Below are positions 54,201-60,615 of a DNA stretch of 64,000 bases, in pieces; within the stretch, counting starts at the first letter, position 1, and each line of letters opens with the position of its first letter. The stretch is from Desulfovibrionaceae bacterium. Lineage in GTDB: Bacteria > Desulfobacterota > Desulfovibrionia > Desulfovibrionales > Desulfovibrionaceae. The notes below the pieces were generated by a model. It saw only the letters and a list, made by a program, of their open reading frames with translations. It made no database searches and was not told where the DNA came from. Location: NCBI GenBank assembly GCA_015709205.1, contig JACCQO010000011.1, positions 36,102 through 100,101 on the forward strand, in the 5' to 3' direction. Both the position numbers and the translations under genes were made by a program.

Positions 54201-54259
54201 TCGGCGGCCGCGCCGGGCTGGAGGCGGCCGAAGACCTGGAGATCGAGGATTTGCTGTAG
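51212..54259 (+). CDS. Zinc metallopeptidase of the M16C (presequence protease PreP) family
   Basis: A 1015-residue peptidase made of four M16 domains forming a closable chamber that degrades peptides. The inverted zinc motif HILEH is near residue 55 ([23 protein letters not shown]), with the third ligand in [12 protein letters not shown] near residue 170. A Glu/Asp/Ala-rich insertion lies near residues 285-315. The GTG at 51212 has GGAGAG upstream and gives the family length; a longer in-frame version would add about 115 repetitive residues. There is no signal peptide, so it acts in the cytoplasm. panB follows 86 bases later. Confidence 0.92.
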   Translation: [1015 protein letters not shown]

Positions 54260-54345
54260 CGCGCGGGACGCGGCGCGTCGGCGGACGTGCGCGCCGCATT
54301 CCGGGCAAACGCGGGCCCGGATCCGGACCCGCAGGAGGAAGACGC

Positions 54346-55161
54346 ATGAACAAGGTCATCACCGCGCCGGACATCAAGGCGCGCAAGGGCTCCAAGCCCA
54401 TCGCCATGCTCACGGCCTACGACTATCCCACGGCGAGGCTGGTGGAAAAAAGCGGCATCGACCTGATCCTGGTGGGCGATTCCCTGGCCATGGTCGTGCT
54501 CGGCCGCGAGGACACGCTCTCGCTGACCGTGGACGAGATGCTCCACCACGTGAAGGCCGTGGCGCGCGGCTGCGAGCGCGCCCTGGTGGTCGCGGACATG
54601 CCCTTCCTCTCCTACGAGCCGGACGTGGCCGAGGCCGTGCGCAACGCCGGGCGCATGCTCAAGGAGGGCGGCGCGCGCGCCGTGAAGCTGGAGTCGGCCT
54701 CGGGCGTGCTGCCGCAGGTGCGCGCGATCATCGCGGCGGGCATCCCGGTCATGGGCCACGTGGGGCTCACGCCGCAGCGCGTGGCCGAACTCGGCGGGTT
54801 CAAGGTCCAGGGCCGCGAGGGCCCGGCCGCGGACCGCATCGTGGAGGAGGCCCGCGCCCTGGACCAGGCCGGGTGCTTCGCCATCGTGCTCGAAGCCATC
54901 CCCGCGGACCTGGCCGCGCGCATCACCGCCGAGGTGGGGGCGCCGACCATCGGCATCGGCGCGGGCCCGCGCTGCGACGGGCAGGTCCTGGTCTACCACG
55001 ACGTGGTCGGCCTGTTCGACCGCTTCGTGCCCAAGTTCGTGAAGAAGTACGCCGACGTGTCCGTCGATCTGGTGGCCGCGCTCACGGCCTACCGCGAGGA
55101 GGTCGAGGCCGGGACCTTCCCGGATGCGGACCATTCCTTCGGCACGATCCCCGCGGCCTGA
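54346..55161 (+). CDS. panB: 3-methyl-2-oxobutanoate hydroxymethyltransferase
   Basis: Transfers a hydroxymethyl group from methylene-tetrahydrofolate to alpha-ketoisovalerate, giving ketopantoate for pantothenate and CoA. The 271-residue enzyme has the TIM-barrel family motifs MLTAYDYPTARLVEKSGID, LVGDSLAMVVLG, MPFLSYE, VKLESASG, VMGHVGLTPQ and GIGAGPRCDGQVLVYHD. AGGAGG precedes the ATG. panC and panD are not in this window. Confidence 0.98.
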   Translation: MNKVITAPDIKARKGSKPIAMLTAYDYPTARLVEKSGIDLILVGDSLAMVVLGREDTLSLTVDEMLHHVKAVARGCERALVVADMPFLSYEPDVAEAVRNAGRMLKEGGARAVKLESASGVLPQVRAIIAAGIPVMGHVGLTPQRVAELGGFKVQGREGPAADRIVEEARALDQAGCFAIVLEAIPADLAARITAEVGAPTIGIGAGPRCDGQVLVYHDVVGLFDRFVPKFVKKYADVSVDLVAALTAYREEVEAGTFPDADHSFGTIPAA

Positions 55162-55330
55162 GCGCGCCGTCGCGTCCCGGCGTTGCGCGCCCGGAGCGCT
55201 CGCCGGGCGCGGTTTCGGGATGCGGTCCCCGCGTGTTTCCGACGGTCGGCCGTTGTACGGGCTTTTCTTGCTGCACGGACCGTTTGCGTGTAGGAAGGCA
55301 GGACAAAACGCCATCTGGAGGCGCGACGCC

Positions 55331-55762
55331 ATGAAGGATCCCCAGACCATCTTCCACGAATACCTGGTGCGCAACAAGCTCAAGATGACCCCGCAGCGGA
55401 GGCTCATCCTGGAGGTATTTCTGGCGTCCGGCGAGCACCTCGCTTCGGAGGAACTCTACCGCCAGGTGCGCGACCGCGACCCGTCCATCGGCCAGGCCAC
55501 GGTCTACCGGACCCTGAAACTGCTGCACGACGCGGGCATCGCGGGCTCCTACCACTTCGGCGACGGCGTGGTGCGCTACGAGCCGCGCTATGGCCAGCAG
55601 CACCACGACCACCTGATCTGCGAGCGCTGCGGCAAGAACATCGAGGTGGTGGACGAGAAGATCGAGCGCTTGCAGGAGGAACTGGCCAAGCGCCACGGCT
55701 TCGTGCTCACCGGCCATCGCATGTACCTCTACGGCCTCTGCTCCGAGTGCCGCACGGCCTGA
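55331..55762 (+). CDS. fur: Fur-family metalloregulator
   Basis: A 143-residue regulator with an N-terminal winged helix (residues 1-80, including KMTPQRRLILEVFLASGEHLASEELYRQVRDRDPSIGQATVYRTLKLL) and a C-terminal dimer domain with the HHDHLICERCGK metal/zinc region and a final CSEC pair that completes the structural zinc site. Fur (iron) is favoured over PerR or Zur because Fur-type boxes precede two iron-related loci further right, but this is context. TGGAGG lies upstream of the ATG at 55331. No Fur box is visible before the gene itself. Confidence 0.93.
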   Translation: MKDPQTIFHEYLVRNKLKMTPQRRLILEVFLASGEHLASEELYRQVRDRDPSIGQATVYRTLKLLHDAGIAGSYHFGDGVVRYEPRYGQQHHDHLICERCGKNIEVVDEKIERLQEELAKRHGFVLTGHRMYLYGLCSECRTA

Positions 55763-55846
55763 GCCTTTCGTCCCGTCCACAAACGGAAGCGTTTCGGCAA
55801 CGCCCCGTTCTCCCTCCGACACAGAGATGCGACAAAGGATTGCACC

Positions 55847-57037
55847 ATGCCCATAGAAAAGCTTGTGATCAAGAACTACAAGGCTTTTCGCGATGCAGTG
55901 CTGACGAATATCCCCAGGTTCTCCGTTGTTGTCGGTGCGAATGGAACGGGAAAGACGACGTTGTTCGACGTCTTTGGATTTCTGAAGGACTGCCTGACCT
56001 ACAACGTAACGCGGGCGCTGCAGCGGCGTGGCGGGTTCAAGGAGGTCTGTTCTCGCGGGGTCGCCGACGGGCCCATTTCCATCGAGGTGCAGTTCCGCCA
56101 CGTCATCAACAAGCGAGACCGGCTCGTAACGTACTATCTTGAGATCGGGAACGAAGAGGACCGTCCCGTGGTGACGCGCGAGATCCTGCGCTACAAGCGC
56201 GGGCGGCATGGCAAACCGTACCATTTCCTCGATTTTTCGCACGGGAAGGGGACTGCGATAAAAAACGAGGACGACTTCGACGAGGCGGACAAGAAGCTGG
56301 ATCCGGAGCCGAGCGTGCTGGACAGCCCGGACATCCTCGCCGTCAAGGGTATCGGCCAGTTCACGCGTTTCAAGGCCGCCAACGCCTTTCGCCAGTTGCT
56401 GGAAAACTGGCACGTGTCGGACATCCACATCAGCGATACGCGCGGCAGCAAGGACGTCACCGGAGATGACGAACACCTGTCGGTTTCCGGCGACAACCTG
56501 CAGTTGGTCGCCAACAATCTGTTCCACGAGCACCGGGAGGTGTTCGACGCCATCCTGGGCAAGATGCAGCGGCGCGTGCCGGGCGTGACGTCCGTGCAGC
56601 CGTCGGAGACGGACGATGGGAGGCTGCTCCTGAAATTCCAGGACGGGGCGTTCCGGGACCCGTTCATCGACCGTTACGTATCCGACGGCACGATGAAGAT
56701 GTTCGCCTATCTCGTCCTTCTGCATGATCCAGCCCCCAGGCCGCTGCTGTGCGTCGAGGAGCCGGAGAACCAGCTCTATCCGTCGCTGTTGCGGGAACTG
56801 GCCGAAGAGTTCAGGGAGTACGCGCAACGCGGCGGACAGGTCTTCGTTTCCACGCATTCTCCAGACTTCTTGAACGCTGCACGTCTTGAGGAGGTTTTTT
56901 GGCTCCAGAAGCAGGGCGGATACACGGTTGTCCGCCGGGCGAACGAGGACGAGCAGATCGCCGCCTACATGCGGGATGGCGACACCATGGGCGCTCTTTG
57001 GAAGCAGGGGCTCTTTTTCGGAGCCGATCCCGCATGA
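55847..57037 (+). CDS. AAA-family (OLD-like) ATPase of a two-gene module
   Basis: A 396-residue ATPase of the ABC/OLD-like AAA_21 type. Walker A is GANGTGKTT (residues 30-38) after the typical IEKLVIKNYKAFRDAVL opening. The signature-like YVSDGTMKMFAYLVLL precedes Walker B (LLCVEEPEN, about 300-308), and the histidine switch is in FVSTHSPDFLNAA (about 335-345). The middle is long and charged. The gene is clearly lower in GC and uses more A/T-ending codons than its neighbours, a sign of transfer. Its stop overlaps the start of a DUF4276 gene, so it makes a coupled pair. Such ATPase plus TOPRIM-like pairs occur among anti-phage systems, and this role is inferred. Confidence 0.88.
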   Translation: MPIEKLVIKNYKAFRDAVLTNIPRFSVVVGANGTGKTTLFDVFGFLKDCLTYNVTRALQRRGGFKEVCSRGVADGPISIEVQFRHVINKRDRLVTYYLEIGNEEDRPVVTREILRYKRGRHGKPYHFLDFSHGKGTAIKNEDDFDEADKKLDPEPSVLDSPDILAVKGIGQFTRFKAANAFRQLLENWHVSDIHISDTRGSKDVTGDDEHLSVSGDNLQLVANNLFHEHREVFDAILGKMQRRVPGVTSVQPSETDDGRLLLKFQDGAFRDPFIDRYVSDGTMKMFAYLVLLHDPAPRPLLCVEEPENQLYPSLLRELAEEFREYAQRGGQVFVSTHSPDFLNAARLEEVFWLQKQGGYTVVRRANEDEQIAAYMRDGDTMGALWKQGLFFGADPA

Positions 57038-57588
57038 GCACGCTGGTTTTTTGCCTGGAGGAGCCGTCCGCGAAAGCCATGCTCGAAGGCGTCCTGCCAC
57101 GCCTGCTTTCCGGCAGGAACGACTACCGGTTCATCGTTTTTGAAGGGAAGCAGGACATGCAGCGGGAGTTGCGGCGTAAGCTGCTGTTGTGGCAGGCTCC
57201 GGATTCCCGCTTCATCGTCGTTCGCGACCAGGATTCGGGGGACTGCGTGGCGGTGAAGCGCGCTTTGCGCGACATCTGCCGTAACGCTCATCGGCCCGAG
57301 GCCCTGGTGCGCATTGCCTGCCACCAATTGGAATCCTTTTACCTGGGCGATCTTGCCGCCGTGGAAGCCGGGCTTGGGGTGAGGGGGCTCGGCCAGCGGC
57401 AACGGACGAAAAAGTTCCGCAATCCAGATATGTTGTCCAACGCGCCTCAGGAACTCGAACGGCTGACGGGCAATCGCTACCAAAAGGTTGGCGGTTCGCG
57501 GGGCATCGGTCCGCATTTGCGGCTGACCGGTAATGCTTCCAGGAGCTTTTGCGCCCTTCTCGAAGGCATCCGGCGCCTGGACCAGTAA
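57034..57588 (+). CDS. DUF4276 (TOPRIM-like) partner protein
   Basis: A 184-residue protein of the DUF4276 type. The opening strand and acidic turn (LVFCLEEPSAKAMLEGVLPRLL, Glu9/Glu10) resemble the glutamate of TOPRIM nucleases; FIVVRDQDSGDC gives Asp65, Asp67 and Asp70; and HQLESFYLGD matches the ExxxLGD-type stretch of this family (Glu100, Asp106). These acidic residues could bind metal for nucleic-acid cleavage. The ATG overlaps the ATPase stop (ATGA). GC is lower than in flanking genes. An ATPase plus separate TOPRIM protein is the same architecture as the PARIS defence system, but the partner family differs, so it should not be called PARIS. Confidence 0.82.
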   Translation: MSTLVFCLEEPSAKAMLEGVLPRLLSGRNDYRFIVFEGKQDMQRELRRKLLLWQAPDSRFIVVRDQDSGDCVAVKRALRDICRNAHRPEALVRIACHQLESFYLGDLAAVEAGLGVRGLGQRQRTKKFRNPDMLSNAPQELERLTGNRYQKVGGSRGIGPHLRLTGNASRSFCALLEGIRRLDQ

Positions 57589-58089
57589 CTATGCCGGGGC
57601 GACCCGGAAGTTCCTCCGTCTTTCTCCCCGGCATGCCGTATCTATCCTGTCTCAACGGCCCATGAGTCCTGCACCGCACGACCGGCCGGAGGAGCACCCC
57701 AGTCCGACGCACCCCGACTGCGTCCGCCGTATCGGCGCAGGTCGGAAGCTGCCTGTTCGACAGCCTGACCCGCAATAGCGCCCGCCGCCCATCTCGGCCG
57801 CGCCCTTATCCGGTTTTCCCCTTGGACGTTTCGCCCGTTGCCCGTTCGCGCCCAAGGCGGGCGCACCGACGTCGGCTTGACTGCGCCGTCCGACCCATGC
57901 GCGCCGCGTCTCGACAATCCACCGAAAGTACATGGAAAAATTTTCCCAACTTTTTTTAAAAATCTAGTTGAAAATGAATTTCAATTTCGATAAGGTGGGG
58001 GCGAACAGTGAGACGAGAGAGCGGACGCGGTGCAAGGGCGACGAGATACCCACTCCGCGGGCCCCTCCCCCAACCACAGGAGAACGATC
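57589..58089. other. Intergenic region after the ATPase-DUF4276 pair
   Basis: A nine-base inverted repeat (57591-57599 with 57626-57634) lies just past the DUF4276 stop and may end its transcript. The next 300 bases are featureless. From 57930 the DNA turns AT-rich and holds a Fur box and promoter for the DUF2325 gene. No gene is seen. Confidence 0.5.
57968..57984. promoter_or_regulatory. Fur box upstream of the DUF2325 gene
   Basis: TTGAAAATGAATTTCAA holds a 7-1-7 palindrome, TGAAAAT-G-AATTTCA, with one mismatch to the symmetric Fur pattern. It overlaps a likely -35 (TTGAAA), so iron-loaded Fur would block transcription. Confidence 0.65.
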
Positions 58090-58377
58090 ATGGGTGCGGC
58101 ACTCATAGGCGGCATGGACAGGCTCAAGAGGGAGTACATCAACGAGGCCAGGAAGGCGGGCGTCAAGCTCAAGGTCTTCACCGGCAAGGAGCGCGGCATC
58201 GGCGGCCGTCTCGGCAGCGTGGACTTCGTGGTCCTGTTCACGGATAAGATTTCCCACTCTGCGCGCCGCGAGGCGGAGCAGGCAGCCAAGGCCAACGCCA
58301 TTCCCGTCTACCGGTTCCACTCTTCGGGCGTCTCCACGCTGCGCGAGTGCGTGCAGGGCGCCTGTAGGGCCAACTAG
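58090..58377 (+). CDS. DUF2325-domain protein under a Fur box
   Basis: A 95-residue cytoplasmic protein that is a single DUF2325 domain: LIGGMDRLKREYINEARKAGVKLKVFTGKERGIGGRLGSVDFVVLFTDKISHSARREAEQAAKANAIPVY followed by RFHSSGVSTLREC. The GGMDR loop and FTDKISHSA stretch are the most conserved parts. Function is unknown; the fold looks Rossmann-like. A Fur-type box sits about 105 bases upstream, so iron limitation probably induces it. An AGGAG site precedes the ATG, and a strong terminator follows, making it a one-gene unit. Confidence 0.85.
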   Translation: MGAALIGGMDRLKREYINEARKAGVKLKVFTGKERGIGGRLGSVDFVVLFTDKISHSARREAEQAAKANAIPVYRFHSSGVSTLRECVQGACRAN

Positions 58378-58408
58378 GCCCGCTTCCTGCCCTTTGCCCA
58401 GGACAGGC

Positions 58409-58445
58409 AACCCGCCGGACGGCAACCGTCCGGCGGGTTTTTTTT
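58409..58445 (+). terminator. Rho-independent terminator of the DUF2325 gene
   Basis: A 12-base perfect stem (58411-58422 with 58426-58437, three-base loop) is followed by eight T residues. Confidence 0.95.
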
Positions 58446-58544
58446 CGACGGTTCGCGGGCGGCCTGTGTGCGCGCGGCCAATTCGCTCGCAGCCGGGCCC
58501 TGCGCGCGGCCGGATCACGGCCGGCGGGCCAGGGCGACGATGCG

Positions 58545-59033
58545 CTAGGCCACGGCCTCGCGCGTGCGCGGTCCGGCCTCCTCGGCGTCGTCCGCGTCGG
58601 GAGCGGCCGAGTTGACCGACGCCGGGGACGTCGCCGCATTCCCACGCTTGCCGGCTGAGTCCTTTTCGGCCACGGCCTGCGCCCCGCCCAACTGCTGTTC
58701 GAACTTCGCGCCCCACAGCTGCAGTTCCCGCAGCACCGGCATCACCGAGCGGCCCAGGTCCGTGAGCGAATATTCCACGCGCGGCGGCACCTGCGGAAAG
58801 ACCTCGCGGTGCACCATGTCGTCCGCCTCCAGCTCCCTGAGCTGCTGCGTGAGCATCTTCTGCGTGATGCTCGGCACGGACCGCTTCAGCTCGCTGAAGC
58901 GCTGCGTGCCGCCCGTGGCCAGATGAAAGAGGATGATCGGCTTCCACTTGCCGCCGATGACCTGCAGGGCCAATTCCACCGTGCAGAAATAGATCCGGTT
59001 GCCGAGGACCTTCTGGGGACAGACGTCGGGCAT
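58545..59033 (-). CDS. HxlR-type transcriptional regulator
   Basis: A 162-residue winged-helix regulator. The HxlR signature runs from CTVELALQVIGGKWKPIILFHLATGGTQRFSELKRSVPSITQKMLTQQLRELEADDMVHREV and on to PPRVEYSLTDLGRSVMPVL. Two cysteines near the N-terminus (residues 5 and 17) could sense oxidants or electrophiles, as in related redox-responsive members. The last 45 residues are a disordered tail. It faces a nitroreductase gene across 297 bases containing an inverted repeat, the usual arrangement for HxlR control of an oxidoreductase. Confidence 0.92.
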   Translation of the reverse strand: MPDVCPQKVLGNRIYFCTVELALQVIGGKWKPIILFHLATGGTQRFSELKRSVPSITQKMLTQQLRELEADDMVHREVFPQVPPRVEYSLTDLGRSVMPVLRELQLWGAKFEQQLGGAQAVAEKDSAGKRGNAATSPASVNSAAPDADDAEEAGPRTREAVA

Positions 59034-59181
59034 GCTCTCTCCGGAACGCGCGGGGCGCGCCGGGGCTTGGGCCCCGGGTGCACGGCCGCGGCCGCGCCGT
59101 TCGGCGCGGGTTGCGGTTTCCTTCCGGGTGCTATGAGTCTCTGCGATACTATCAGACCACCGGGATGCTATTGCACCGGAA

Positions 59182-59209
59182 AGTATGTACTTGATTTTTT
59201 CACCATACT
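59182..59209. promoter_or_regulatory. Candidate HxlR operator
   Basis: AGTATG (59182-59187) and CATACT (59204-59209) form perfect arms with a 16-base gap in an AT-rich patch of the divergent region. The tract GTACTTGA within it resembles sites bound by HxlR-type regulators. Confidence 0.45.
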
Positions 59210-59330
59210 AGCCAAAAAGTGGAACCAGGTAAACCGCGCGTGGCGGCCCGGCCCGCGCCACTGCCGTCCCGGCCTCGCAGGCCGGGGGCCTGCGCGGAGC
59301 CCACGACCGCCAGCCCGCAAAGGAGGACCC

Positions 59331-59840
59331 ATGGACGCCCTGGAATGCATCCTCACCCGCCGCAGCGTGCGCGCCTACACCCCGGAACCCGTGACCGACG
59401 CCGAGATCCGCACCCTGCTGGAGGCCGCCATGGCCGCGCCCAGCGCCTGCAATCAGCAGCCCTGGGAGTTCGTCGTGGTGCGCGACCGCGAGACCCTGGC
59501 CAAGGTCGGCACCATCAACCCCCACGCCCGGATGGCGGCCAAGGCCCCGCTCGGCATCCTGGTCTGCGGCGACGCCACCCTGGAGAAGTGTCCCGGCTTC
59601 TGGGTCCAGGACTGCGCCGCCGCCGTGGAGAACCTGCTCCTGGCCGCGCGCGCCATGGGCCTCGGCGCGGTCTGGACCGCCGTCTTCCCCGTGGAGGAAC
59701 GCATCGCGGGCTACCGCGCCCTGTTCGGCGTGCCCGAGCGCGTCACGCCCATGGCCTTTCTCGTGGTCGGCCATCCGGCCGAGGAGCAGAAGCCCGCCGA
59801 GCGCTACAACCCCCAGCGCGTGCACCGCGACGCCTGGTAG
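59331..59840 (+). CDS. Nitroreductase-family FMN oxidoreductase
   Basis: A 169-residue FMN-dependent NAD(P)H oxidoreductase of the nitroreductase fold. Marks are ILTRRSVRAYTPEPVTDAEI with the phosphate-binding Arg/Ser pair, AAPSACNQQPWEFVVV, WVQDCAAAVENLLLAARAMGLGAVW, and the Cys-containing CGDATLEKCPGFW. Substrates could be nitro compounds, quinones or flavins. AAAGGAGG lies upstream of the ATG. It heads a two-gene unit with the flavin-reductase-like gene and diverges from the HxlR regulator that probably controls it. Confidence 0.93.
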   Translation: MDALECILTRRSVRAYTPEPVTDAEIRTLLEAAMAAPSACNQQPWEFVVVRDRETLAKVGTINPHARMAAKAPLGILVCGDATLEKCPGFWVQDCAAAVENLLLAARAMGLGAVWTAVFPVEERIAGYRALFGVPERVTPMAFLVVGHPAEEQKPAERYNPQRVHRDAW

Positions 59841-59873
59841 CCGCCGCCGGGGAACCGGCCGAGGAGAATCCGC

Positions 59874-60497
59874 ATGAGTTCCGAACATGCCGTGAACACG
59901 GACACCGGCGCGGGCCCGGACAAGGTCCGCCTCGGGCCCGTCAACGCCCTGTACCCGTCCCTGACCACCCTGGTCGGCGCGGTGGTGGACGGGCGGCCCA
60001 ATTTCCTGGCCGTGGCCCACGTGGGCATCATGAACCACGGCACCCCGCAGTACGTCTCGGTGGGGTTGAACAAGGCCCACCACACCCCGCGCGGCATCAC
60101 GGCCCACGGCGAGTTCAGCATCTGCCTGCCCGGCCGCGATCTGGTCGAGAAGACCGACTACGCCGGGCTGGTCAGCGGGCGGCGCACGGACAAGTCGCGC
60201 CTGTTCGACGTTTTCTTCGGCGACCTGGCCCACGCGCCGCTGATCCGCGAATGCCCGGTGTGCATGGAATGCCGCCTGGCGCGCGTGCTCGACTTCGAGA
60301 CCCACGACGTTTTCGTGGGCGAGATCGTCCAGACCCACGCGGACCGCGACGTGCTCGACGCCGGAGGGGCCATCGATGTCCGCGCCGTGGATCCGCTGCT
60401 CTTCGACATGGCCTCCCGGACCTACTGGGCCCTGGGCGAGCCTGCGGGCAAGTGCTGGTCCGCGGGCAAGGCCATGAAGGAACGTTTGGAGCCCTAG
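59874..60497 (+). CDS. Flavin reductase-like (FMN-binding split barrel) protein
   Basis: A 207-residue protein of the flavoredoxin/flavin-reductase-like type. The split-barrel pattern is seen in ALYPSLTTLVGAVVDGRPNFLAVAHVGIMNHGTPQYVSVGLNKAHHTPRGI and in FSICLPGRDLVEKTDYAGLVSG. Two cysteines occur close together in ECPVCMECRL. Flavoredoxins of Desulfovibrio transfer electrons and have been linked to thiosulfate and sulfite metabolism. It starts 33 bases after the nitroreductase gene, so the pair likely shares the HxlR-controlled promoter. Confidence 0.88.
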   Translation: MSSEHAVNTDTGAGPDKVRLGPVNALYPSLTTLVGAVVDGRPNFLAVAHVGIMNHGTPQYVSVGLNKAHHTPRGITAHGEFSICLPGRDLVEKTDYAGLVSGRRTDKSRLFDVFFGDLAHAPLIRECPVCMECRLARVLDFETHDVFVGEIVQTHADRDVLDAGGAIDVRAVDPLLFDMASRTYWALGEPAGKCWSAGKAMKERLEP

Positions 60498-60553
60498 CGG
60501 CGGGGTCGCCGTCGGGGCCGCCGCGCGTGGACGCTTCCTCCCCTTCGCGCGGC

Positions 60554-60592
60554 AAAAGAAAACGGGCCGCGCGGTTCGCCGCGCGGCCCGTT
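60554..60592 (-). terminator. Terminator of the feo operon
   Basis: A 14-base perfect stem with a TTCG-type tetraloop (60561-60592) is followed on the minus strand by TTTTCTTTT. It lies between convergent transcripts and could act in both directions. Confidence 0.88.
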
Positions 60593-60615
60593 CGCCGTTG
60601 CGCAAAGGGGAGCGG

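Noticed and set aside
55847-57588. Calling the ATPase-DUF4276 pair PARIS or Gabija
   Set aside because: PARIS uses a DUF4435 partner and Gabija a UvrD-like helicase. The partner here is of the DUF4276 type, so neither name is supported.
57642-57933. Possible remnant of a transposase on the minus strand
   Set aside because: A short stretch faintly recalls an IS5-type RWxVERxxAWxGR motif, but the rest matches nothing and no terminal inverted repeats are seen.
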